The position numbers and the translations under genes are program-made. Positions 44,791 through 55,859 of a stretch of DNA of 64,000 nucleotides are shown piece by piece (the stretch's first letter is position 1; each line of letters starts with the position of its first letter). The notes below the pieces were generated by a model. It was not told the origin of the DNA and did not search any database. It was given only the letters and a program-made list of their open reading frames with translations. Origin of the DNA: Benincasa hispida. Taxonomy: Eukaryota; Streptophyta; Magnoliopsida; Cucurbitales; Cucurbitaceae. The stretch lies in NCBI RefSeq assembly GCF_009727055.1, contig NC_052352.1, positions 26,308,687 through 26,372,686 on the forward strand. The letters are read 5' to 3'.

Positions 44791-47246
44791 TGTAACGCCC
44801 TAAATTTTCATGTAATTTTCTTTAAATTATCTTGAAATATTTGGGCATTATTTTGGATATTGGGGCAAGAAAAAAAATTTAATTTGGAAAGCAAGATAAT
44901 TAATTTAAAAGATATTTTTCAAGAATTGGAATTTTAATTCAATATAAGGAAATTTGGATTAATTTACTTGAAGAAGTATGATTTTTAAATTGATTAAATA
45001 TTTGGAAGGAGGATGATATGTTCCCTCTAATTTTGAAGTTAATTGGTTTGGTATTAATTTGATAAGAGATTTGGAACTTTTGGATTATTTTGGATAAATA
45101 TTTGAAAATAAAGAAAAGGAAAAGAATTGTAACTTTGGAAATTAAAAGAAATTTGAAATTTAAGAAGAAAAAGGGAAATTTGGTTTTAAATTTTATCCTC
45201 TTTAATTTTGAAGTTTGGATCCAAATTAAATAAGATAATTAATTTAAATCGAGTTGATAGGAGAAATTTGGATTTAAGTTAAATTAATTAGATTATAGAA
45301 TTTCTAATTTAGTTAGATGGTGAAATTTCTAATTCAATTGGAATATGGATTCCCAATTTAATTAGATCATGGATTATCTAATTAATTAAAATATAGATCT
45401 CCTAATTAGAGAAAATGTCTTATTCAAAAAGGAAATCTAATCTATCTACTACTTCAAGTTATGGAATCCTGAATGGTTTAGGATTAGGAGTATTTTTCCT
45501 CTATAAATACAACCATCCACTTCATTCAAAACCATTCACTTCATTCCAAAGAGAGGTCAATTAGAGAGAAAAATCCCTGTTACTTTCATATTTTTTTAGC
45601 CGTTCACCGTTGTGCGTTTGTCGATTACTACCGCTCGCCGGATTTTTATTTGGTGAGTTGTTGATGATTTTGTTTAGATTTCTTGACTGGTTCTTTAGTA
45701 CACACTGAATTTTAGGCCATACTTGATTTATCTATAAGATTTGAAGCATCAATTCAAGTTTTTGAAAGTTGTTAGTATACTATTCAATAAGTTCTGGAGC
45801 TTTGGAACACATAATTGGTGAGTGTTAAGACTATGAAATTTTTTGGATTAAATGTTAGCTTAACTCTCCCATTTTTTAAGGTCCAAAGCCATTGTCCGTT
45901 GGAATTAAAACCTGATTTTAGAGGATATTTTGGAGTTGAAATCTTGGAAGTGATTTATTGATCAAGCTTCATTGTTCGGTAAGTTAAATAGGGGGCATTT
46001 GGACCAATTTTGGTTAATTGGATTTAGGCCCAAAAGATTAATTTAAATTTTGGACTCATTATTTTAGGCATTGGTTGCTAAATTGAATTTGGTAATTTAT
46101 GTTTTAAGGCTGGTTCAAGTTTACTCAAAAGCTTTAAGGAGATTATTTATGTAGATTATTTTTTGTAACCAAGTTGAGGTAAGTGGTACTATTATCGGTG
46201 TCTTCATGCCAGACAGCATAGATTAGATTTATAAAGTTAATTAATGGACTCTAGAAGCATGATTTTGTCATTGTGATATACTTGTTGCAGGACAATTATG
46301 AGTATTATGATGCATGATTAGATCAATAAGGTAGTTTACTGTCTCGCCTTGACGCATGTTTTATTTCAGAAGGACCAACGGGTCTAGTTTCATGCTTGAC
46401 GGTGTGCCTACGTGCCGCTAGACATGCGTGAATCGACAGGTTCACGTTCATGTTATTTTTCCATGTTTGACGGTGTGCCTACAGGCCGCTAGATATGCGT
46501 GAATCGACAGATTCACGTTCACATTATTTTTTCCATGTTTGATGGTGTGCCTACGGGCCACTAGACATGTGTGAGTCGACAGGTTCACGTTCATGTTATT
46601 TTTTCATGTTTGACGGTGTGCCTACGAGCCGCTAGACATGCGTGAATCGACAGGTTCACGTTCATGTTTGACGGTGTGCCATCAGGCCACTAGACATGCG
46701 AGTCAAGGCAAGACAGTACGTCTTTTGGTTTCTTTTCATCATCTAAGACCGATGTGGTTGTTTGAACCACGGGTCATCATTCTCATAGATGCATAACTTA
46801 ATCCCGATAATGGGATTACTTACTGGGTATTTTATACTTAACCTTTATCTTTGTTTTTGTTTTTCAGGTAAGGATAGGAACAGACAGACGGGTGACGAGA
46901 GAGACCTGTGACCGTGCCATATGGAACAGAGAAATCGCTTCCGCTCAGTCTCCGTTTTTGTCATTTGAATGTTTTGAAATTAGAATTTAATGTGAGACAA
47001 CAAATTTTAATGTTTTGAATGTTTTATTTATAAATATTATTTTCAGGGGACCCCGAATAAAAGTTTTACTTATTTGTTATTTACTTTGGAAAACTATCTT
47101 TATTATTTTAATAAAATTGATTTGGAAATCTGTCTTTATTATTTTAATGAAATTAATTTTCCTCAATAGTTAAAATGTTTTGAATGTAAATGTGTAATTA
47201 TGAGTAACGACCCTTATTAGAGTACTCAAAAGGTCGAGTCGTTACA
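44791..47246 (+). mobile_element. Solo LTR (2456 bp) with perfect target duplication
   Basis: Ends are TGTAACGCCC and GTCGTTACA, i.e. TG...CA with a 7-bp inverted terminal match (TGTAACG/CGTTACA). The host 5-mer CAATT is present on both sides (44786-44790 and 47247-47251). There is no internal pol, so it is a solo LTR from unequal recombination. Long LTRs starting TGTAACG suggest Ty3/gypsy. A TATA box CTATAAATA is at 45501-45509 (LTR position about 711). A hairpin tandem array lies at 46391-46700. The right end is about 335 bp from G-box elements and 500 bp from the uORF of the glycosyltransferase gene, which is transcribed in the same direction. Confidence 0.92.
46391..46700 (+). repeat. 71-72-bp tandem array with built-in hairpins
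   Basis: Four and a half units start CATG(C/T)TTGA(C/T)GGTGTGCC at 46391, 46462, 46534, 46605 and 46663. The first three steps are 71-72 bp; the fourth is 58 bp. Each unit carries CGTGAATCGACAGGTTCACG or a close variant, a 6-bp stem (CGTGAA/TTCACG) with an 8-nt loop, plus CATG on either side. Variation between units is a few bases. Confidence 0.9.
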
Positions 47247-47580
47247 CAATTACTTTTGTTAAATTAAAATATGTAATATATTATATATTATATGATATTA
47301 CAAAATAATAATTATACAAAAATTTCAACCTAATATATTTGGTGAGTAACTAGATATATTTTAAAATACGTTTTGAAAATTTTGTTAAATTAAAAATTAC
47401 TTTATGAATTTGTTATAAACACATATTTAAAAATATAAAATACAACTTTATTTTCTTTTATTCAATTATTTTAAATTTATGTTTTTAGATTGGCTATCAA
47501 ACAAACCATAAGTTAGTGTGAGAAAAAATTTCCAACCAACTATGGTAACACTAGAAAATTTTCCGGCCAATCGAGCATGA

Positions 47581-47653
47581 GTGGCACGTGCCACTAGTTG
47601 GACAGCCGAGCATAATTGACATGTGGAACCAGTGTGACAAAAATGACGTGGCA
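47581..47653 (+). promoter_or_regulatory. G-box and ABRE-like elements of the GT14 promoter
   Basis: 47581-47594 is a perfect 14-bp palindrome GTGGCACGTGCCAC containing the G-box CACGTG. 47644-47653 is TGACGTGGCA, an ABRE/C-box type element. Both are classic plant bZIP/bHLH sites. They lie 97-169 bp before the first ATG (uORF) of the transcript. Binding is inferred from the motif only. Confidence 0.55.
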
Positions 47654-47749
47654 AAAGAACATTGGAAGTTAGGGGACCGAGGCGTTCTCTTCGCTTTGGG
47701 TTGGAATCTGTAAACCCACTTCTCTTCGCCTTCCACATCAACATCAACA

Positions 47750-47869
47750 ATGGCCAGAGAGCATTACAATAACTATTCTTCTCACTCTTCGCTCAGATCC
47801 CTGCCACTCTCCTCCTTACTTTACTCTCTCTTTCTCTCTGCATTCCCAGCCACTGTCGTCTCCCTTTGA
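47750..47869 (+). CDS. Upstream ORF (39 codons) in the GT14 5' leader
   Basis: ATG at 47750 opens a 39-residue frame (MAREHYNNYSSHSSLRSLPL, then SLLYSLFLSAFPATVVSL) ending TGA at 47869. It lies in a pyrimidine-rich leader followed by a plausible donor (ACAG|GTTCTTC at 47876), so it should sit in the first, non-coding exon of the glycosyltransferase transcript. If that exon is transcribed as predicted, the uORF could lower translation of the main frame. Its peptide conservation is unknown. Confidence 0.45.
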   Translation: MAREHYNNYSSHSSLRSLPLSSLLYSLFLSAFPATVVSL

Positions 47870-48131
47870 TCACAGGTTCTTCTCCATTTCAATTCTGCAT
47901 TTCCTCTATTTCATAGTTCGTTGTTTGATCCCTGCTGGTGGTGCTTCCTTCTCCGTCATCAGCCCGATTTGTGCATTTCGTTTATTTGATTCTTGTTCAT
48001 ACTTTGATTGATCCTTGATTCACTGCTAGTTCTTTCTTTATCCGCTTCGTGAATTATGCATTTCCTTTTTTATATTCTTGTTCATTAATTTAATACTAGA
48101 AAGACGGCTATAATTTTTCGAGGTATTGTTT

Positions 48132-48333
48132 AGCATGTTTGGTTATGATTTTAAAATTGTTAAAATCATTTTTGTCATTTTTTAAATCGCCCTTGAACAG
48201 TCTTTGATCATTTAAAATTAATTTAATATTTAACTTTACAGTTTTAAATGCAAATCTCCAATTATCAAAATTGCTTTGATTTTGAAAATGACATAAGTAG
48301 TTTTAACCATTTTAAAATTTCTCTCAAACATGT
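48132..48333 (+). mobile_element. MITE, family 1, copy in GT14 5'-UTR intron
   Basis: Ends AGCATGTTTGGTTATGATTT and, inverted, GACATGTTTGAGAGAAATTT flank a ~200-bp AT-rich core whose arms are largely self-complementary (TTTTAAAATTGTTAAAATC against TTAACCATTTTAAAA). A related copy lies in intron 6 of the same gene (51906-52146). No ORF. Confidence 0.6.
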
Positions 48334-48470
48334 CATTTTCGCTTAATTTTTAGATTTTGTTAAACACCAAAAAATTAAGTTTATTGATTATGATAAATTT
48401 AATTATATCAATACTTTAATTCTTTCCATAGAAGATCCAACAAGTGGAACACTATATTGATTGGAAAGGA

Positions 48471-49070
48471 AATGAGTTTGAATACAAGGCTTTGACACCA
48501 TGTTAAATCAATTATTGACCTAAATGCATAAATTGATAGGTTATAGTAAATTTAAAAAACAGATTCCATCTTGTATACCTCTTAGAATTTTGATGCTTCA
48601 CTTGTTTTCAAGTTGGTAAATAACAAGTGTTAATTTGATGTTTGTTTTAACCTATAAGGAAATGTCATTATAGAGATTTGAACACAACACTTTAATACTA
48701 TGTTAAATCACCAATTGATTCAAAAGCTTAAGGGTCCGTTTGGATTGACTCGAGAAATTTTTTTTTTCTCAAAATACTCATTTTTATTTAAACATATTTG
48801 ACAAAAATTGTTGAAAATACACTCCAAAAGTTATTTGAATTAGTTGCCGAATACTCTAATTTTTTTCCAAAATGACTAATTTTTTAAATTAAACACTTAA
48901 AATGCATTTCAAACACACCTTAAGTTGAGGATTATAGTAAATTTATATAAACAGTTCAACTGATTCTATCTAATATCTGTAAGAATTTTGATGCTTCACG
49001 TGTTTTCAGGTTTCACGTTTTCCCTGGTAAATGAGGTGTGCTAATTCGATGTTTGTTGCAACGTATAAGG
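48471..49070 (+). repeat. Imperfect tandem duplication in the 5'-UTR intron, split by a MITE
   Basis: Unit 1 (48471-48659) and unit 2 (48660-48731 plus 48924-49070) share ATGTTAAATCA, ATTATAGTAAATTT, AGAATTTTGATGCTTCAC, TGTTTTCA, AATT-GATGTTTGTT and a terminal TATAAGG. A MITE (48732-48919) sits inside unit 2. The predicted acceptor (GTGTTTTCAG at 49001-49010) is in unit 2, and its counterpart in unit 1 is TTGTTTTCAAG. Confidence 0.75.
48732..48919 (+). mobile_element. Tourist-like MITE with TTAA flanks
   Basis: It begins GGGTCCGTTTGGATTGA and ends CATTTCAAACACACC (inverted GGTGTGTTTGAAATG). Both sides carry TTAA (48728-48731 and 48920-48923), consistent with the TTA/TAA target duplications of PIF/Harbinger MITEs. 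188 bp, no ORF. It interrupts the second unit of a local duplication, so it postdates that duplication. Confidence 0.7.
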
Positions 49071-49183
49071 CGAGGCATCAGGGCAACTGGTGATGGAGTT
49101 TTTTCTAGATACATGAGCATACGGCCATTATGCCTTTATAAAAAATTGGCCGTGCATGGCAGTTTGCACACTAGAATCTCAGT

Positions 49184-52100
49184 ATGCCAGGATCACGTCA
49201 AAGGCCATACTTAAAGCCATCTATATACATAATTATATTGGTTTCGTTGGTCAGCATATTTCTAGTTGGCGTTTATGTTTATCCACCTAGAACCTCTCTG
49301 CTTTGTTATATCTTTTCTAGTGGTTGTATCAATGGTGCATTTGAACAGCACCTGCCAGTTGCTTCTCGGGAATTAACTGATGAAGAAACTGCAGCTCGGG
49401 TTGTAATGAAGGAAATTTTGAAGAGACCCCTTGCTCATTCTAAGAATCCAAAAATTGCCTTTATGTTTTTGACTCCAGGTTCATTACCTTTTGAGAAGCT
49501 ATGGCATAAATTTTTTGATGTAAGACTTTGTGTTCAACCTTGAAGCTTTAATTTCTTTTGTTGGATTTGTATTAGAGAATATTTTCATCAGTTATCTGTC
49601 TTCGAGAAATTTCCAGTGAAAAATTTACAAAAACGTTCTAGGATAGCGCTTTCACTCCCCCACATGCAATCATTAGTCAAATATAAGTTTGATCCATGGA
49701 GGGTTTGAGACTATTTTGGCTCTAATTGTGAATCTCACATTTAGGGAATTACTAGCTATATATACACACACATATATGCTAAACTTATCTTTTATTGGAG
49801 AAGTTTGGAAGGGCATGAATGCTATGTAAAACTTCTACCGGACCTTTGGTCAGTTGGCTTTATTGATTTGGGTGCTTAAACCAGTTCTTGTTTTTCAGGG
49901 TCACGATGATAGATTTTCTGTATATGTGCATGCATCTAGAGAGAAAGTACCACGTGTGAGCCCCCATTTTGTTGGTCGTGACATTCGCAGTGAAAAGGTG
50001 GGTCATGCAGAATATTTATTGCTCAGCTTCTCTATGTAGTTATTTTAGCGAAGCAGCCTTATTAGATATTGGATGCGTTTTGAAAATAAATAGAAAAAGG
50101 CATACTTTTCTCATAATATAGTACTTGGTAAGTTAAAATGCAGATTTTTTTTTCACTTGCCTATTCCAAAATGACTTTGGTTTCTCTTGCCTTCTCGAGT
50201 TGTTAAACTGTCTTCAAAAGACAGACAAAATGTTAAGAAATGACCAATAGTCAGACACCTTTAATTCTTTTTGGCTCCGTGTAACTTTTGTTCACCAATG
50301 TCATTATTTGTGTATGCACAGGATTTTATTATTTGATACCCAATGGTTTTGTTTTTAGATGAACTTCTTTTCTGGGCTTCTAAGATCTGACGAAGGACTT
50401 GAATGTGATAGTTTTTCTGGAAAAGGGTGTCTTGAGAGTGGCAATGGATGTGAGAACACTGAATTGAATCTATGGAAGTTTCTTCTATCATTATTTGTAA
50501 TATCTTGTATGAATCCTTGTACTTGGTTATTGGTGGTAATGTTGATGCTTTTTAGTTCAAATATTTATAGCTTTACGATATGAAATAGTTGCTGATGTGA
50601 AACCATTAGCAAACATTATTCAGGTAGCTTGGGGAGAAATTTCTATGGTTGATGCAGAGAAGAGACTTTTGGCAAATGCACTTCTAGACCCTGATAATCA
50701 GTACTTTGTTTTAATATCTGAAACGTAGGTGGTCATCTTTTTCATTTGTCTATTGGTAATTGAAGATTTTGCAACATTGGTGGAATGGGTTCTTATCTGA
50801 TCACTATTTGTACTTCTGTTTCAGTTGTGTACCTCTTCATGACTTTGAGTATATTTATAACTATTTGATGTTTACAAACGTCAGCTATATTGATTGGTAA
50901 GGAAACTTTATTTTTTTAACGTTGGACACCTTTGCTTATTAGTAATTAAGTCGGAACTCTCTGACCAATCTAAATGACTATGATCTCCCGCCAATCTGAT
51001 GTTAGACATCTCTTATTTCAGTTTTGTAGACCCTGGTCCCCATGGAAGTGGCAGGTATTCAGAGCGCATGTTACCTGAAATTGAAAAGAAAGATTTCCGT
51101 AAAGGTTCTCAGGTAGATGTAGTCATATATTGTTTACTACTTACTGGTACTATATGATCCCAACCCAACTGCTCTTATAATATTGAAGAACTTCGGATAC
51201 ATGTGAAAAATCAGATATGAGCATTTAGAAAATAATAACATTTTATCGCTCAATGGGTGGTAGTGGTGGGGTTGGGGTGTTGTTCATTTTTCGAAACCTC
51301 AGGTGGGTTTTGATTTGTAAAGGAAGTATCTTGTCAGCCACCCTCCATTACTCTCCTATTCTTCTGTCTCTCTTAATTGGGATGGATGTTAATGAATCTA
51401 TACCAAGCAAAATGTGCATATTTTGTTGAGGATATAAACCTGGCAGATAAAGTGAAAGGAATCAAACCTTTGTTCGTCCAATCCTTTATCCATCTTCAAT
51501 TTTTGTATTGAATTTATTAGTAAATGGGGAGCACTTTCATCACAGTTGTCAAATTTGATGAAATCTTTATTTTCTCAAGATGGCGTTTAGTCGGAATACT
51601 CACACCATATATTTTTAACCTTGTAAATTTCAGTGGTTTTCTATGAAGCGACAACATGCTATTATTGTAATGGCCGACAGTCTTTACTATACAAAATTCA
51701 AGCGTTACTGTAAGGTAATCTGCTGCTCGTAGTGACCTTATCTAGTGTGATGATTGTAGACCGATTATCAGATTGCTTCTGTGTTATGCTTATACTTGCA
51801 TATGACTTGTTCTTGCTTTTGTCAGGCGACTAAGGCTGGGATCTAGAATCTTAGTTCTATATTAAATCAATATATTGGAAACTCAAATACATGTGCATTT
51901 GGTTTAAGGCATGTTTGGGACTTGAGAGTGATTGTGAAATGGTTAAACTGCTTTTAACATTTTCAAAATCACTTCGAAACATGTTTTTAATCATTCAAAA
52001 TTAATTTTGATGAAATGTAAATTGCATTTAAAAGTATAAAATGAAATATTCGATTAGTTTTGAGTGATCGAAGACATATTTTAGATGATTTTGAACATGA

Positions 52101-53759
52101 CAAAAGTGATTTTAACAATTTTGAAATCACTTCCAAACATACACTTAATCATGTTATTTAGATCTCTGGCTAAAGGACTTTCGAAATTGGAGTGGTCAAG
52201 TTAATTCTTGTTGGACTCATCTATCTCGTATGCCGATGTTTTTGTCTGTTCCACTTCCATCTTTTGCTTTATGAAGCCAGGTTGGCTGAATGGGATTTTA
52301 CTTTTGCTTAGAAATGGATACTTGAGTGTTGAAGTAGACGCTTGATTGTCATATATTAACTTACTGTAGTTTCGTTTCGAAGGGGTATATTACATTTATT
52401 GTATTATTCAGCCTACACCATTTAATGAGTTCTTTCTCGTCTCTGTCTACTAGTTTGTTTGATTTGATTGCTTTAGATTTTATACACAAGTATTCTGTGT
52501 TTTTCTTTCTCAATTCATCACTCATCAGAAATTCTATCAATTGACTTGTTTTTGTCTTGCTCGACTTTCTTAGCGAACTAATGACGGCCCCAATTGCTAT
52601 GCTGACGAGCACTATTTTCCAACCCTTTTCCATGTCGGTATATGATCCTATTCTAGACAATTATGACTCTATTATCTGTGTACACTCCGTCTAATCTGTT
52701 CTTTCACATTAGATGATCGACCCTGGTGGAATTGCAAATTGGTCAGTAACACATGTTGATTGGTCTGAGGGAAAGTGGCATCCAAAATCATATAGGAACC
52801 AAGATGTCACCTATGAGCTTCTAAGGAACATTACCGTACGTGACAGATAATTTTTACTTTTGCGATACTCATGTTTCTAATATCTGGAAAAGCATTGGTT
52901 TTGATAATTTTATTGTGTTCACAGTCGTTAGATGAGAGCGTTCACATTACATCTACGGCTCCGGTAGGTTTATATTCTTTTCTTTTCTTTTTGGATTACG
53001 CAGTTAATTTTTCCAGCCATTGGTTCACCATATCTATTCATTTTTCATTTTGGTCTGAAGTTTTTTAAGTCCTATATTGGGCAAGCTCAAAAGGATTAGA
53101 AGCATGCTCCATGGTCTGTCTGATTAAGCATAAGAACATACTAAGATCTCGAAGTCGCCTTTTAAGTTTCCCCCAAATCTAAAATTTGGAATGTTATACT
53201 TATATAATGTTACCATATTAAAATTTGCCTTTTTATACAAAATTTGTAGCCGCATCTCTGCTTGTTTGGACAAGGCAATTTATACATGTAGAAAAGCCAA
53301 AAAAAAGAAATGATGAGATGTTAGCTTTTATGTTTAATGGTAGGAAAAATGACTTTATGTGACTTAATTTTCACTTTTAGGGTGTGACAATGGTGAAAAA
53401 CCTACAAAGAAGGAAAGAAATGAGATTTTCCCCCCCTCAAGAAAATAAATAACTGTCACATTTTTAACAATGGTGAGCAGGAATATTTCTGGTAACCAAC
53501 AATCAAGCACATTTTGTGACTATTATATGAAAATTTCTTTCCAACAAATTAAACATAGTTTAGAATTATATCATTTAATTACATTGTAAAATTTATTTCA
53601 CCAGAAAGAATTTTTGCATTGATCCTGCAGAGGGTGATGATATTGAGGCCCTGCTTGTGGAACGGAGTGAAAAGACCATGCCATCTGTTTGCGAGGAAAT
53701 TTTATCCAGAAACTCTGGGGAGATTATTGCACCTTTTCTCTAACTACACAGCTGTTTAG
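49184..53759 (+). CDS. GT14 Core-2/I-branching-type glycosyltransferase (DUF266 family); ten exons
   Basis: Exons are 49184-49519, 49899-49997, 50624-50724, 50825-50896, 51022-51112, 51634-51714, 52574-52633, 52713-52835, 52925-52963 and 53631-53759. All junctions are GT-AG with matching phases; the product is 376 aa. Residues about 12-32 form one membrane anchor (SIYIIILVSLVSIFLVGVYV), giving a type II Golgi-type protein. Family blocks follow: KIAFMFLTPGSLPFEKLWHK, FSVYVHAS, WGEISMVDAEKRLLANALLD, YFVLISETCVPLHDFEYIYN, KGSQWFSMKRQHA, CYADEHYFPTLF (exon 7, residues 268-279, holding the acidic DE of the active site), IDPGGIANWSVTHVDWSEGK and RPCLWNGVKRPCHLFARKFY. Plant GT14 proteins of this type probably glycosylate cell-wall proteins or glycans; the acceptor is unknown. 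The gene appears intact. Confidence 0.9.
51906..52146 (+). mobile_element. MITE, family 1, copy in GT14 intron 6
   Basis: Ends AAGGCATGTTTGGGACTTGA and, inverted, AAGTGTATGTTTGGAAGTGA bracket a 241-bp AT-rich sequence. Its inner arms (AATGGTTAAACTGCTTTTAA, TGATTTTAACAATTTTGAAA) resemble the copy at 48132-48333. It lies 430 bp upstream of the small exon carrying the active-site DEHY motif. Confidence 0.6.
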
Positions 53760-54864
53760 GCCATTCTTGTCGCCCCCGGATCGAGAGATCATTCGAGAGG
53801 TTAGAACAATGTGGTTGATAATTTTATACAGTTATAACATATGATATAGAAATTAGAAGTTGTCTTTTCACTATTCATCCAGTGGTTAAAGCTTCTGCCA
53901 AGAGCTTTAGCTGATTCATTTTTGTGTAGAGTTGAAGACAATGAGCTGGGGCTGCCACGGTTTGCAGCTTTTCATTGGTTTTTGGCTTGTCTTCTCAGCG
54001 ATATTTGAACTTTAATATATATTCTTTTTTCTCAGAAAAGATAAGTAATCGAGTCTATATATTCTTGAGATAGAAGAAGAATAGAATATTTACGATTATT
54101 GTCAAGTTACATGTTTATAAGATCCGAATTTAGCTCAAGTCAGATAAAGTTTGTAATATCGACTTCCATGTCATAAATGTGGATGTTCCATATTTACGGT
54201 TAAAGTTAATTTACATGAATGATGTTGTAGATAATGTCATGCATCATTTCCAACTTTAGCACAATACCCAATGCGACAATATTCAATGAACGAAATCTCT
54301 AAAGTTTTTCTAAAACAAATTTTAGAGGTAAGGGTATGGGGAGGAGGCATACCCTTTTGGTTTCTGAGTTTTCAAGAATATGTGTGATTTGTCCTAATGT
54401 TTCAAATTGACTATTTTAGTCCCTAAGTTTTTAAGAATAGATTTAAAAGGTTTCTCAACTAATAAATTTATTAAATTTAAATATAAAATTGATTAAATAT
54501 ATGATGTAACAAGATGCTTTAGTATCACACTTTTTTTTAAAAAGTATATATAAAAAAATATAAAAATTCAAAATCTAAGAGTATAATGGAAACTACTTTA
54601 ACATTCAAAACTAGTTTGTATAATTTAAATTTTTTTAGGCATTCATTGATCGATGTAGCGGTTTCAATAATTTGTTTTTGGTATTAAATTATTCTTCAGT
54701 TCGTTTATAATTCAGGTTTCATTTGTTAATCAATTGGTTTTTAGTTTTTGGTATTTTATTTTAGATATAGGTTTGTAATTGAATTGATTGTGGGTTCTTT
54801 TTTCTTTTTGAGTTTTGGAAAACGTTTTTAGAATTATTAAGATCAGTTTTGATTTTATCATTTT
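53760..54864 (+). other. 3' region of the GT14 gene and spacer
   Basis: The first few hundred bases should contain the 3' UTR; no canonical AATAAA close to the stop is called with confidence. From about 54300 the sequence carries dispersed-repeat phrases (TTTTAGTCCCTAAGTTTTTA). No ORF is supported. Confidence 0.45.
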
Positions 54865-55859
54865 GGGGCCGTTTGGATTAAGATTTTCTCAATGTTCAGG
54901 AATTAAGGATGTCTGGAATAAAATTAAATCAAGAATGACTATGTTTTGTTGTGCATGAAAATGCTATCAGAATTTTGTGAATAAAAATTGTGTTTGTGTT
55001 TAATTTATGAAATTAAGCATGAAAATCTTATTATAATTGTAATAAATTAATAATTTATTGAATATAAATTTTGTTTGGGTTTATTTTATGAAATTAAGCA
55101 TGAAAATCTTATTATAATTGTAATAGATTAATAATTTAAAGAATAAAATATTCAATATTTTAATAAAAAAATTAATTAATTATGAATCAAAAATAATTTC
55201 AATTATAAATATTTGAAGATTATAATTATAATTATAAATATTCAATATTTTAATATAAACTATAATATTTTAATAATTTTATAATTAAAATTAACCAGTT
55301 AATTCATTTTATGAACATCATACTGATTATAATCAAACACTTAATCATTTTTATTATTAAATTTAAGTTCAACATTAGTAATTTTATTTTTAATTAAATA
55401 ATATAAGAAAATATATTTAAATGGACAATATATTATATAAAAGGTGAAGAAAATGAGATAAAAATATGATATGTTAATAAACAATACTAAAAAGTATTTT
55501 GTAAATATGATATATTTATAATGAACGGAGTAATAAAAAATAATCACAATAAATAATTAACTTCTTATAAATAACCAGCGATAATTATATGTTCATAATG
55601 AATTATCAAATTAAAATTAATCTCCATAAATTACTTGATCATTAAAAAAAAAAATAAAGTAATAAATTACTATTATTGAAAATGAAGTTATATGTGGGAA
55701 ATGAGAAAACCCATAGTTTTTTAAGGGAATGGGAAACACTTATATGTGGGAAATGAGTCTGGGAATAGCTTATTCCAGGCAAATGGGTGAAAATTGTGAA
55801 ACAAACATGGGAATTGGATATCTATGCTAATTCCAGAAAGCCTGCCAACCAAACGACCC
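54865..55859 (+). mobile_element. Non-autonomous Harbinger-like element (about 1 kb)
   Basis: Left end GGGGCCGTTTGGATTAAGAT and inverted right end GGGTCGTTTGGTTGGCAGGC are PIF/Harbinger-type terminal repeats. Flanks TTT (left) and TTA (right) are compatible with a decayed 3-bp TTA duplication. The interior is AT-rich, lacks a transposase, and includes a tandem duplication of about 80 bp (55000-55150) with the phrase TATGAAATTAAGCATGAAAA in each copy. Confidence 0.68.

Noticed and set aside
47466..47750. 94-codon minus-strand ORF upstream of the GT14 gene
   Set aside because: It overlaps promoter elements and the leader, has no family features, and is probably a chance frame.
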